DNA of 17,428 nucleotides from Clostridiales bacterium (GTDB lineage Bacteria; Bacillota; Clostridia; Oscillospirales; Ruminococcaceae). The DNA is taken from positions 83,839 to 101,266 of the forward strand of contig QAMM01000015.1 of the NCBI GenBank assembly GCA_003150405.1, read 5' to 3'. Position 1 is the first letter of the stretch. The number at the start of each line of letters is the position of its first letter. A model generated the notes under the pieces. It was not told where the DNA came from, did no database searches, and saw only the letters and a list, made by a program, of their open reading frames with translations. This document shows positions 1-6,166 of the stretch, piece after piece. Both the position numbers and the translations under genes were made by a program.

Positions 1-1
1 A

Positions 2-88
2 ACGAAGTCCGGGCTGCAAGCTGCCTTTCATCGGGCAATTAACAGTTATTTGGAGATGTGCTGGATGTTTGGGAAAGAGGCGGGGTAA
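2..88 (+). CDS. 3' end of an unidentified gene (partial)
   Basis: The second frame stays open from the window edge to a TAA at 86-88, giving 28 residues that end in LEMCWMFGKEAG. A strong terminator follows about 65 bases downstream, as expected for the end of a plus-strand gene. The fragment is too short to assign to a family. The third frame is also open, to a TGA at 126-128, so the frame choice rests only on its more natural amphipathic composition. Confidence is low. Confidence 0.3.
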   Translation, partial: TKSGLQAAFHRAINSYLEMCWMFGKEAG

Positions 89-154
89 GACCGTAATTCC
101 TCACGGCTGCAATGTATTTGTAGTATGACATGCTTCGGGGTGGCGCCTCCATAC

Positions 155-192
155 CGCTGCAAACCTTATTGGTTTGCAGCGTCTTTTTTTTT
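155..192 (+). terminator. Rho-independent terminator
   Basis: A perfect 11-bp stem, CGCTGCAAACC (155-165) with GGTTTGCAGCG (171-181), has a 5-base loop and is followed by a run of T residues broken by one C (182-192). It would end transcription of the gene whose tail lies at the window start. Confidence 0.85.
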
Positions 193-310
193 CTTGGTTT
201 AATTGTTTGCATCTGTTTTTTAACATCCAGTCTTTAAGAAAGCACATTCCTTTTGCTTCTCTTCCGTCAGGACGGGAAATGAAATCGTGTTTTATCCATC
301 GACGTCGCCC

Positions 311-356
311 AAACAACCAATGGTGAATCTTTAGGGTTTGCCGGCGGTTGTTTTTT
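311..356 (+). terminator. Possible terminator or attenuator in the GNAT leader
   Basis: AAACAACC (311-318) pairs with GGTTGTTT (346-353) across a 27-base loop, and six T residues (351-356) form the tail. The hairpin sits about 60 bases upstream of the acetyltransferase start. It could be a second terminator for upstream transcription or a leader attenuator. The long loop lowers confidence. The rest of 193-407 shows no convincing gene. Confidence 0.4.
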
Positions 357-419
357 GTTCATACCAGTTTCATAGAATTGTGGTAAATTATAAAAAGTAT
401 TGTAGCATTGGAGGAAGTT

Positions 420-956
420 ATGAAACTGAGTTTTCGCCCCGTTTGTAAAAAACAATCGGATTATAAAGCAGTAAAGAACCTTTATCACACTGCTTTCCCA
501 AAAGAGGAACAGGCCCCTTTTTGGTTTTTGATGGCAAAATCCAAACGTGAGGATGTTGATTTTTATGCCGTTTACGATGGAACCCATTGGATTGGTCTGC
601 TGTATACCGTGAACTATCAGGATATGACCTATATCTTTTATTTAGCCATTCGCGAGGATGAACGCGGCAGCGGCTACGGCAGCCGGATTCTGAAAGCCGC
701 CGCCGAGCGTTACCGCGGGAGACGCCTCTTTTTGAGCATTGAGGCCTTAGATGAAGATGCGCCCAACTACGATCAGCGGGTGAGCCGTAAGGCATTTTAT
801 GCCCGAAACGGCTTTCAGTCTCTGGGTTACCAGGTAAAGGAATATGGTGTTTCTTATGAAATGCTTGGCTTTGGGGGAACAGTCTCCAAAAAAGAATACC
901 AGGAGCTGTTTCAGCATTATGCAGGAAGGCTTATCACTCGGCTGTTCTGGCGTTGA
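420..956 (+). CDS. GNAT family N-acetyltransferase
   Basis: Predicted cytoplasmic acetyl-CoA-dependent N-acetyltransferase of 178 residues; the substrate cannot be read from sequence. The GNAT acetyl-CoA pyrophosphate-binding loop (motif A) is visible as RGSGYGSR at residues 82-89, following a beta strand (TYIFYLAIRED) as usual. A motif B-like stretch follows (SRKAFYARNGFQSLGY), where the tyrosine commonly sits near the thioester. The length is typical of a single-domain GNAT. The ATG at 420 is chosen because GGAGG lies at 410-414 with 5-base spacing; an in-frame TTG at 408 is inside that ribosome site. It stands alone between terminators and converges on the MATE gene. Family assignment is firm, function is unknown. 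Confidence 0.85.
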   Translation: MKLSFRPVCKKQSDYKAVKNLYHTAFPKEEQAPFWFLMAKSKREDVDFYAVYDGTHWIGLLYTVNYQDMTYIFYLAIREDERGSGYGSRILKAAAERYRGRRLFLSIEALDEDAPNYDQRVSRKAFYARNGFQSLGYQVKEYGVSYEMLGFGGTVSKKEYQELFQHYAGRLITRLFWR

Positions 957-980
957 CGCCCCCGCCGTATCAAAATTATT

Positions 981-1015
981 CAAAAAGGAGCAGGGAATTT
1001 CCCTGCTCCTTTTTG
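981..1015. terminator. Bidirectional terminator between convergent genes
   Basis: A near-perfect palindrome: a 17-bp stem from C981-A997 pairs with T999-G1015 around a single central base. It carries A5 on the left flank and T5 on the right, so it can terminate on both strands. It separates the acetyltransferase (ends 956) from the MATE gene (ends at 1025 on the minus strand). Confidence 0.9.
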
Positions 1016-1024
1016 AATGATTTT

Positions 1025-2356
1025 TTACGCATATTGGTACCGCTTCCGGTAAAGAATGAACAGCGCGGCCGTCAGAATGAGCGTAAGTCCTTCAGCGGCT
1101 ACAATCGCAAGCCATACACCGTTAATTCCCCAAACAGCCGGCAGAATCAGAATGGCGGCTATCTGGATGACTAGGGTGCGCAGAAAGGAAATCAGTGCGG
1201 ATAAAGCGCCGTTGCCCAGAGCTGTAAAGAACGCCGAGCCAAAAATGTTGAATCCGCATAATAAGAAGGATAAGGCGTACAAACGCATGCCGTTTGCGGT
1301 CATTTCCAACAGCTCGGTATCGTAGCTTACAAACAGCTTTGCAAGCGGCTCGGCCAACGCAACCCCCAATACCGTCATCAGAACCGAAGCGGCTGCTGTA
1401 ATCACCAGACTTTTACGGAACAGGTTTTTCAGTTCTCTGGTATTTGCCGCCCCGTAGTGGTAGCCAACAATGGGTCCGCAGCCAATCGTGTATCCAAAGA
1501 AAAACCCCATAAAAATAAAGTTTACATACATAATCACCCCGTAAGCGGCAACCCCGTTTTCCGCTGCAATTCGAATAAGCTGAAAGTTATACAGCATCCC
1601 CACAAATGAAGTGGAAAGGTTGGTCAGCATTTCAGACGAACCGTTGGCACAGGCACGCCACAACGCTTTGAAATTCACCGGGGCTTTTACAAATTGAAGC
1701 AGGCTGTTATTTCTCCGCAGAAAGTAGATGACGGGAACCAGTCCGCCAACCACCTGACTGATAGCGGTCGCCAGCGCCGCTCCAAAAACCCCCATTGGAA
1801 CAACATAAACCAGCAAAAAGTCAAAAATAATATTGCTGACGCCTGCCAGAACCGAGATCAGCAGTCCCGCCAGCGGCTTTTCCGCTGTAACTAAAAAGCT
1901 TTGAAAGCTGTTTTGCAGCATAAAAAAGGTATTGGAAACAATCAAAACCCTGCCATACAAGACACAGTCCTCTAAAATGGCCTCGCTTGCCCCTAACAGT
2001 ACCGCAAGGGGACGCATCAGAATAAAACCGATGACCGAGAGGACAACGCCGGCAATGACCAGTACATAAATCAGCATGGTAAAATACTGGTTCGCCTTTT
2101 GGCGGTTTCCTTCGCCAAGGGTCTTGGCTACCAGCGCGCTGCCGCCGGTGCCAATCATAAACCCCAGAGCTCCCAGCGCCATTAACACCGGCATAATTAG
2201 GTTGACCGCCGCAAATGCGTTTTTACCCACAAAATTTGAAACAAAGAATCCGTCAACAATGCTGTAAACTGAGCTGACAATCATCATAATAACGGTGGGG
2301 AAAACAAAGCGCAGCAGCTTTTTATAGGAAAAGTGCTCCGATAATTGAATTCTCAT
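1025..2356 (-). CDS. MATE family multidrug/cation efflux transporter (MepA-like)
   Basis: Integral membrane antiporter of 443 residues, the usual size for a 12-helix MATE protein. It is predicted to expel toxic organic cations or drugs using a sodium or proton gradient. The N-terminal repeat starts with FPTVIMMIVSSVYSIVDGFFVSNFVG, a hallmark of MATE helix 1. An internal second repeat starts around residue 235 (NGSSEMLTNLSTSFVGMLYN) and contains GCGPIVGYHYGAAN, the counterpart of the first-half segment TGGSALVAKTLGEGN. The ATG at 2354-2356 is supported by AGGAGG just upstream (about 2364-2369). It lies downstream of a MarR-type gene on the same strand, with a hairpin terminator in the 212-base gap, so it is either weakly coupled to that gene or has its own unrecognised promoter. 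Drug specificity is inferred only from family and context. Confidence 0.9.
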   Translation of the reverse strand: MRIQLSEHFSYKKLLRFVFPTVIMMIVSSVYSIVDGFFVSNFVGKNAFAAVNLIMPVLMALGALGFMIGTGGSALVAKTLGEGNRQKANQYFTMLIYVLVIAGVVLSVIGFILMRPLAVLLGASEAILEDCVLYGRVLIVSNTFFMLQNSFQSFLVTAEKPLAGLLISVLAGVSNIIFDFLLVYVVPMGVFGAALATAISQVVGGLVPVIYFLRRNNSLLQFVKAPVNFKALWRACANGSSEMLTNLSTSFVGMLYNFQLIRIAAENGVAAYGVIMYVNFIFMGFFFGYTIGCGPIVGYHYGAANTRELKNLFRKSLVITAAASVLMTVLGVALAEPLAKLFVSYDTELLEMTANGMRLYALSFLLCGFNIFGSAFFTALGNGALSALISFLRTLVIQIAAILILPAVWGINGVWLAIVAAEGLTLILTAALFILYRKRYQYA

Positions 2357-2475
2357 TGCAGATCCTCCTAAAAATTGATTTGGGATACAATGCTGAATGT
2401 TTTAAGCAGCCCCTTTTTCCTTCCATTTTGAACACATGGCAAATTCGCGCTGAAAAGGGGAGGCTTTTGTGGCTT

Positions 2476-2507
2476 AAAAATGCCCGGCTGCCATACAGCA
2501 ACCGGGC
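2476..2507 (-). terminator. Terminator between the MarR gene and the MATE gene
   Basis: On the minus strand a 10-bp stem with one mismatch (2482-2491 with 2498-2507, loop CATACA) is followed by five T residues (complement of A2476-A2480). It would stop or partly attenuate transcripts leaving the MarR gene before they reach the MATE gene. There is no T run on the plus side, so it is not bidirectional. Confidence 0.6.
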
Positions 2508-2568
2508 GCACCCGACATCTTTTCAACTTTGTGGCTGCGGCCACAAGTTCTCTGATGACATAACTTTG

Positions 2569-3012
2569 TTACAACAGTTTTGTTTCTTCTTTGAAAAAGG
2601 TGAGCTGTTTTTTCTGCAGCAAAAGAAGTGTTGCCCGTTCTTCTGCCGTAAAGCGTTCAAAGCATCTCTGTTCTGCTTGAATCAGGGGGAGAACCGTATC
2701 TTTGCAGAAATTCTTGCCCGCGTCGGTCAAATGTACTGCCTTTCGGTTGCGGGTTCCTTTTATGGGCTCCAGCTCAATAAATCCGTCTCGAACCAGGTGA
2801 TTAATTGCAGAATTAACCGTCTGTTTCGGATAAAACCACTCGGTGCATAGGTCGTATTGGGTATAGGTCTGGCTGGAGGCGCAAAGGGCATACAAAACCC
2901 AAAGGGAGGTGTCGGAAAGCCCAAAGCGGCCCGCCAAATTGTGGTAAATTTCATCCATTTCTTTGTAATACCGGTTTACAGCTTCCAGTTGTTCTTGAAT
3001 TGTATCACCCAA
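2569..3012 (-). CDS. MarR family transcriptional regulator
   Basis: Winged-helix repressor of 147 residues, typical MarR length. The dimerisation helices lie at the ends. The central winged helix runs from about residue 50 to 105: a helix-turn-helix (YDLCTEWFYPKQTVNSAINHLVRDGFIELEP) is followed by a wing hairpin with the family-typical RNRKAVHLTDAGK. The TTG at 3010-3012 is taken as the start because GGGGAGG lies 7 bases upstream and no in-frame ATG precedes the conserved region. Its own promoter carries two matching palindromes, so autorepression is likely. The adjacent MATE pump makes the pair resemble mepR-mepA of Staphylococcus aureus, suggesting control of the pump by a drug-like ligand. 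The family is clear and the target inferred. Confidence 0.88.
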   Translation of the reverse strand: MGDTIQEQLEAVNRYYKEMDEIYHNLAGRFGLSDTSLWVLYALCASSQTYTQYDLCTEWFYPKQTVNSAINHLVRDGFIELEPIKGTRNRKAVHLTDAGKNFCKDTVLPLIQAEQRCFERFTAEERATLLLLQKKQLTFFKEETKLL

Positions 3013-3035
3013 GTAAATGCCTCCCCTTGCAATAA

Positions 3036-3054
3036 GTCCGAAATCGGATATTTG
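3036..3054. promoter_or_regulatory. MarR operator copy 1 (downstream of the -10)
   Basis: The palindrome TCCGA-AA-TCGGA (3037-3048) lies in a 19-base unit ending in TATTTG that recurs, with only the two central bases changed, at 3063-3081. This copy covers the transcription start region of the MarR gene, a position suited to blocking initiation. Binding by the adjacent MarR protein is inferred from position and symmetry. Confidence 0.7.
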
Positions 3055-3056
3055 CC

Positions 3057-3085
3057 ATTATAGTCCGATTTCGGATATTTGTCAA
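3057..3085 (-). promoter_or_regulatory. Sigma-A promoter of the MarR gene
   Basis: Read on the minus strand, a consensus TTGACA (-35, complement of 3080-3085) is separated by exactly 17 bases from a consensus TATAAT (-10, complement of 3057-3062). It lies about 45 bases from the TTG start. Both hexamers are perfect, so the promoter should be strong unless repressed. Confidence 0.88.
3063..3081. promoter_or_regulatory. MarR operator copy 2 (inside the promoter spacer)
   Basis: The palindrome TCCGA-TT-TCGGA (3064-3075) fills the 17-base spacer between -35 and -10. Its 19-base unit is the same as copy 1 except for the two central bases. Palindrome centres are 27 bp apart. A protein bound here would directly exclude RNA polymerase. 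Confidence 0.72.
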
Positions 3086-3192
3086 GCGCAAATTTATTGT
3101 AGATTTCTCCGCCTTTTATCCTGACGAAAGTCCTTGCGTCCGCTGCCGCGGTCACTGTTTATCAGAAAACAACAGGGAACGGGGGAACAGGA

Positions 3193-3221
3193 TTGACTTT
3201 TCGGCCAAAATGTGCTATATT
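3193..3221 (+). promoter_or_regulatory. Sigma-A promoter of the thiamine operon
   Basis: TTGACT (3193-3198), a 17-base spacer and TATATT (3216-3221), one mismatch from consensus in each hexamer. Transcription would start near 3228, just before the first TPP aptamer, so the leader contains both riboswitches. The interval 3086-3192 between this promoter and the divergent MarR promoter shows nothing else recognisable. Confidence 0.85.
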
Positions 3222-3230
3222 GTTTTCAAA

Positions 3231-3310
3231 AGCGGGGGGACTGCTTCGGCGGTTGAGAAGGTAAAACCTGACCCTTTGAACCTGTCAGTTAAGACTGGCG
3301 CAGGGAAGCT
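3231..3310 (+). promoter_or_regulatory. TPP riboswitch aptamer, copy 1 (THI element)
   Basis: Carries the conserved TPP-aptamer landmarks in order. A G-rich 5' strand (GCGGGGGGA) comes first, then a short P3 stem capped by a UUCG tetraloop (3240-3253) and the pyrimidine-sensing TGAGA core (3254-3258). The invariant ACCCTTTGAACCTG (3271-3284) and the 3' strand GGCGCAGGGAAGC (about 3297-3309) follow. TPP binding is expected to favour the downstream terminator at 3332-3361. It is 76/78 identical to copy 2. Confidence 0.93.
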
Positions 3311-3331
3311 GTTCAATACTGCGAAATGTTG

Positions 3332-3361
3332 AAGCGCTTCTCTGTGAGAAGCGCTTTTTTC
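3332..3361 (+). terminator. Terminator of TPP riboswitch 1
   Basis: A perfect 11-bp stem (3332-3342 with 3346-3356) with a 3-base loop, closed by a T run to 3360. It lies 22 bases after aptamer 1 and forms the first expression platform. Its sequence is unrelated to the terminator of riboswitch 2. Confidence 0.9.
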
Positions 3362-3376
3362 TTTGAATATCAAGAC

Positions 3377-3462
3377 GTTTGCGGGGGGACTGTTTCGGCA
3401 GTTGAGAAGGTAAAACCTGACCCTTTGAACCTGTCAGTTAAGACTGGCGCAGGGAAGCAAAC
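3377..3462 (+). promoter_or_regulatory. TPP riboswitch aptamer, copy 2 (THI element)
   Basis: A second complete aptamer directly follows the first riboswitch unit. P1 is a clean 6-bp helix, GTTTGC (3377-3382) with GCAAAC (3457-3462). The TGAGA core is at 3403-3407 and ACCCTTTGAACCTG at 3420-3433. Only two bases differ from copy 1 over 78 positions (3393 and 3400), both in the P3 stem, and both still allow pairing through G-U wobbles. Confidence 0.93.
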
Positions 3463-3475
3463 CGGAGCATTCCGG

Positions 3476-3501
3476 CGCCTTCTTTGTGGAAGGCGTTTTT
3501 T
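3476..3501 (+). terminator. Terminator of TPP riboswitch 2
   Basis: The 7-bp stem CGCCTTC (3476-3482) with GAAGGCG (3489-3495) is followed by six T residues (3496-3501). A small hairpin with CCGGA and TCCGG arms (3462-3475) lies between it and the aptamer and partly shares bases with P1, a possible switching element. It ends 30 bases before the thiD start. Confidence 0.85.
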
Positions 3502-3531
3502 CTTGCGCTGTTTTGGAAAGGAGACGATTGT

Positions 3532-4341
3532 TTGAAACATCTGTTAAGCATTGCAGGCTCAGATTGTAGCGGCGGTGCCGGCATTCAGGCGGATTTAAAA
3601 ACCTTTTCCGCCTTGGGCACCTTTGGCATGAGCGTCATTGCTTCGGTGGTGGCGGAAAACACCGCGCGGGTCCTCTCGGTGTACGATCTGCCACCCCAGG
3701 CTGTATCCGATCAGATTGACGCGGTCTTTGAGGATATCCGGGTGGATGCCGTCAAAATCGGGATGCTGTCCAATTTGGAAATCATGCGGGCAGTTGCCCG
3801 CAAGCTGCGGCAGTATGCCCCGGCGCATGTGGTGCTTGATCCAGTGATGGTTGCCACCAGCGGCGGCGTGTTGATGCAGCCGGACGCTTTAGAGTACCTT
3901 CGCGGGGAGCTGCTCCCACTTGCAGAGCTGGTCACACCGAATCTCCCGGAGGCGGAGGCGCTTACCGGAATATCCATTCGCACCGAGGGGCAGATGCGGG
4001 AGGCCGCCGTTCGGATTCACACCTTTATGGCGCAGGAGCATCCAGCGGAAAAATATGTGCTGGTCAAGGGCGGGCATCTGCAGCAGGACGCGCTGGATGT
4101 TTTGTACGACGGCAGCAGTTTCCAAACCTTTACGGCTGAGCGCGTCCCGTCCACAACGACACATGGGACAGGCTGTACCCTCTCATCGGCCGCCGCGGCC
4201 TTCCTCGCAAAAGGGTTGCCGGTGGCAGATGCGGTCAAAGAGGCCAAAAGCTATGTTACCGAAGCCATCCAGCATGGACTTGACATTGGAAAAGGCCATG
4301 GGCCAACCAATCACTTTTATCAACTATTTCAGGAGGATTGA
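3532..4341 (+). CDS. thiD: Hydroxymethylpyrimidine/phosphomethylpyrimidine kinase ThiD
   Basis: Cytoplasmic ribokinase-fold kinase of 269 residues that phosphorylates HMP to HMP-P and then HMP-PP, the pyrimidine donor for thiamine phosphate. The N-terminal substrate loop [20 protein letters not shown], the segment KIGML, the block [11 protein letters not shown], the metal/ATP region [10 protein letters not shown] and the catalytic GTGC (Cys215) are all in the expected order. The C-terminal [10 protein letters not shown] is also typical. The TTG at 3532-3534 is chosen because AAGGAG (3518-3523) is 8 bases upstream and the protein then begins right at the first conserved strand; longer in-frame starts run into the terminator. 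The stop is one base before the thiC ATG, so the two genes are translationally coupled and under the tandem TPP riboswitches. Confidence 0.95.
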   Translation: MKHLLSIAGSDCSGGAGIQADLKTFSALGTFGMSVIASVVAENTARVLSVYDLPPQAVSDQIDAVFEDIRVDAVKIGMLSNLEIMRAVARKLRQYAPAHVVLDPVMVATSGGVLMQPDALEYLRGELLPLAELVTPNLPEAEALTGISIRTEGQMREAAVRIHTFMAQEHPAEKYVLVKGGHLQQDALDVLYDGSSFQTFTAERVPSTTTHGTGCTLSSAAAAFLAKGLPVADAVKEAKSYVTEAIQHGLDIGKGHGPTNHFYQLFQED

Positions 4342-4342
4342 A

Positions 4343-5656
4343 ATGAGAAGCTACCACACCCAAATGGAGGCGGCAAAACAGGGCGTTTTGACGCCGGAAA
4401 TGCAGACTGTTGCCAAAAAGGAGGGCGTTGCCCCGGAAAAGCTGATGGAATGGGTGGCATGCGGGCAGGTCGCCATCCCAGCAAACATCAACCACAAGTC
4501 GCTGTCGGCAGAGGGGATTGGAACCGGTCTGCGGACCAAAATTAACGTCAACCTCGGCATTTCAGGGGACTGCAACAACTATGAAAACGAGATGGAAAAG
4601 GTCCGCATGTCTCTGAAATTCGGTGCTGAAGCTATCATGGATTTGAGCAACTACGGCAAGACCAATACCTTCCGCCGGAAGCTCATTGAGCTTTCCCCGG
4701 CTATGATTGGCACCGTCCCGATGTATGACGCCATTGGCTATCTGGAAAAGGATTTGCTGGAAATCACCGCGGCGGACTTTTTAAAGGTCGTGGAGGCGCA
4801 TGCCAAAGAGGGCGTGGATTTCATGACCATCCATGCAGGCATCAACCGCCGTGCGGTCGAGGGCTTCCGGCGCGAGGGGCGTAAAATGAACATTGTTTCG
4901 CGCGGCGGTTCGCTTCTCTTTGCCTGGATGGAAATGACCGGCAACGAAAATCCCTTCTTTGAACACTACGACGAGGTGCTCGATATTCTGCGGGAGTACG
5001 ACGTCACCATCAGCCTTGGCGACGCGCTGCGTCCCGGCTGCCTTGCAGACAGCTCGGATGCGGGGCAAATCGGCGAGCTCATCGAACTCGGCAACCTCAC
5101 CAAACGTGCCTGGGAGCGGGATGTACAGGTGATGGTCGAAGGCCCGGGCCACATGGCGATGAATGAAATTGCGGCCAATATGGCGCTGCAAAAACGCCTC
5201 TGCCACAATGCGCCGTTTTACGTGTTGGGGCCGCTGGTTACCGATATTGCGCCCGGCTATGACCACATCACCTCCGCCATCGGCGGGGCAATCGCCGCAG
5301 CAAACGGCGCAGACTTCCTGTGCTACGTCACCCCAGCGGAGCATCTGCGCCTGCCGGATCTGGAGGACGTCAAAGAGGGCATCGTCGCCAGCAAAATTGC
5401 GGCTCATGCGGCGGATATTGCCAAAGGCATCCCGCATGCGCGGGATATCGACGACCGGATGGCGGAGGCCCGCCATAAAACGGATTGGGACGCCATGTTT
5501 GACATCGCCATTGACGGCGGCAAGGCACGCCGCTATTTTGAAAGCACACCGCCCGCTGACCGCCACACCTGTTCCATGTGCGGCAAAATGTGCGCGGTGC
5601 GCACCACCAACCTGATTTTGGAGGGCAAACAGGTGACCTTCTGTTCCGAAAAATAG
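4343..5656 (+). CDS. thiC: Phosphomethylpyrimidine synthase ThiC (short form)
   Basis: Radical-SAM enzyme converting aminoimidazole ribotide (AIR) to HMP phosphate. It has 437 residues, much shorter than the roughly 630-residue E. coli type but in line with clostridial and archaeal short forms. Conserved blocks visible are [76 protein letters not shown] and [20 protein letters not shown]. The C-terminal cluster cysteines are C410, C413 and C417, spaced CX2CX3C rather than the CX2CX4C of E. coli. The start is the ATG at 4343 with AGGAGG at 4331-4336. An in-frame upstream extension to about 3920 lies wholly within thiD and is rejected. It is co-transcribed with thiD. Confidence 0.96.
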   Translation: MRSYHTQMEAAKQGVLTPEMQTVAKKEGVAPEKLMEWVACGQVAIPANINHKSLSAEGIGTGLRTKINVNLGISGDCNNYENEMEKVRMSLKFGAEAIMDLSNYGKTNTFRRKLIELSPAMIGTVPMYDAIGYLEKDLLEITAADFLKVVEAHAKEGVDFMTIHAGINRRAVEGFRREGRKMNIVSRGGSLLFAWMEMTGNENPFFEHYDEVLDILREYDVTISLGDALRPGCLADSSDAGQIGELIELGNLTKRAWERDVQVMVEGPGHMAMNEIAANMALQKRLCHNAPFYVLGPLVTDIAPGYDHITSAIGGAIAAANGADFLCYVTPAEHLRLPDLEDVKEGIVASKIAAHAADIAKGIPHARDIDDRMAEARHKTDWDAMFDIAIDGGKARRYFESTPPADRHTCSMCGKMCAVRTTNLILEGKQVTFCSEK

Positions 5657-5704
5657 GCATTCCGTCAAATATGCCGCTTTTTTTGCAGTGCATGCAAGAG
5701 AGCG

Positions 5705-5745
5705 GTGTCCGGCGGTTTGTTTTGCGTACCGGGCACTTGTTTTTT
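5705..5745 (+). terminator. Terminator after thiC
   Basis: GTGTCCGG (5705-5712) pairs with CCGGGCAC (5729-5736), an 8-bp stem with one G-U pair and a 16-base loop. It is followed by TTGTTTTTT. A weaker candidate precedes it: a 5-bp stem GGCAT/ATGCC (5656-5675) with seven T residues to 5684, overlapping the thiC stop. Together they suggest the riboswitch-controlled transcript ends here. Confidence 0.6.
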
Positions 5746-5746
5746 C

Positions 5747-6130
5747 GGTAATTGGTAGGAGGGACGCAGTATGCGACCATTCTGTTATGAAAGTCCAAAA
5801 CCAGTCGGCGAGGAACTCTATTTCGTTGTACTCTCTGGTAGAGTAGGCGGACATGCCCCGACTACAGACGCTTCAGAAAGTTCTACAACCGATAAGTTTA
5901 TGTATTATAGCAGGTACAGGTTGCCCATACAACCCGAACAACGACAGGCAGCTTTGCTTGTCGAACAACCTGGCTCGTCGAACGAATGGGGCTGGAGAGC
6001 CCCCAAAAACCGTGTGCAGCAGCTCATACAGTCGAACCACTGTGCAGCGGCCGAATCCAATATTCATTCACTTGTTGACGGTCAGTCAAACACGGGTTAT
6101 CTGGAGCTTTTGGGTGATCGCCCAGCTGGT
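5747..6130 (+). ncRNA. Candidate structured RNA of unknown family between thiC and thiM
   Basis: The 510 bases between thiC and thiM contain no recognised gene, but the plus strand folds extensively. Visible helices are AGTCGG (5803-5808) with CCGACT (5858-5863), enclosing a hairpin TACTCT/AGAGTA (5829-5845); and CAGGTTG (5917-5923) with CAACCTG (5966-5972), enclosing a 9-bp GCTT-capped hairpin (5942-5963). There are also GGGGCT/AGCCCC with a GGAG loop (5988-6003), ACAGT/ACTGT (6028-6043) and TTGAC/GTCAA (6075-6089). The heptamer GTCGAAC occurs three times. GC content and codon pattern differ from neighbouring genes. I do not recognise a known family; short helices arise by chance, so confidence is limited. 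A 126-codon reading frame spans the same bases. Confidence 0.35.
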
Positions 6131-6151
6131 TTCATGAAAAAAGAACTATAA
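5771..6151 (+). CDS. Hypothetical small protein (doubtful)
   Basis: An open frame of 126 codons starts at an ATG with a good ribosome site (AGGAGG at 5757-5762, 8-base spacing) and ends 15 bases before the thiM start. I recognise no domain, signal peptide or membrane segment. Codon use is unlike the neighbouring genes: AGA, AGG, CGA, ATA and CTA are common here, whereas thiC and thiM favour CGC/CGG, ATC/ATT and CTG/CTC. Overlapping frames are also open, which fits a non-coding region lacking stops by chance. The sequence also forms many hairpins, so an RNA is at least as likely. Listed because the start signal is strong. Confidence 0.28.
   Translation: MRPFCYESPKPVGEELYFVVLSGRVGGHAPTTDASESSTTDKFMYYSRYRLPIQPEQRQAALLVEQPGSSNEWGWRAPKNRVQQLIQSNHCAAAESNIHSLVDGQSNTGYLELLGDRPAGFMKKEL
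6075..6103 (+). promoter_or_regulatory. Possible sigma-A promoter for thiM-thiE-HAD
   Basis: TTGACG (6075-6080), a 17-base spacer and TATCTG (6098-6103) resemble a weak promoter that would start near 6110, about 57 bases before thiM. If used, thiM-thiE would be transcribed without passing the TPP riboswitches; no TPP aptamer lies between thiC and thiM. The -35 is also one arm of a small inverted repeat. Confidence 0.35.
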
Positions 6152-6166
6152 AAAAGGAGTAAACAC

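Noticed and set aside
3920..4342. In-frame N-terminal extension of thiC reaching back into thiD
   Set aside because: It lies entirely inside thiD in another frame, its translation is arginine- and proline-rich without family features, and AGGAGG plus ATG at 4343 gives the conserved short-form start.
5656..5684. Hairpin GGCAT/ATGCC with a T7 run overlapping the thiC stop as the main terminator
   Set aside because: Only a 5-bp stem with a 10-base loop. The hairpin at 5705-5745 is stronger and is listed instead, though this one may assist.
4781..5854. Long minus-strand open frame of 357 codons opposite thiC
   Set aside because: It is the antisense shadow of a GC-rich, strongly biased coding region, with no ribosome site and no recognisable domain.
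5761..5870. Resemblance of ATGAAAGTCC in the thiC-thiM region to the RNase P GAGGAAAGTCC segment
   Set aside because: No other RNase P landmark, such as the ACAGAAA or terminal P4 partner segments, is present in order, so the match is probably accidental.
5747..6166. A third TPP aptamer before thiM
   Set aside because: Neither ACCCTTTGAACCTG nor a TGAGA core with a matching 3' strand occurs there; only the two copies before thiD were found.
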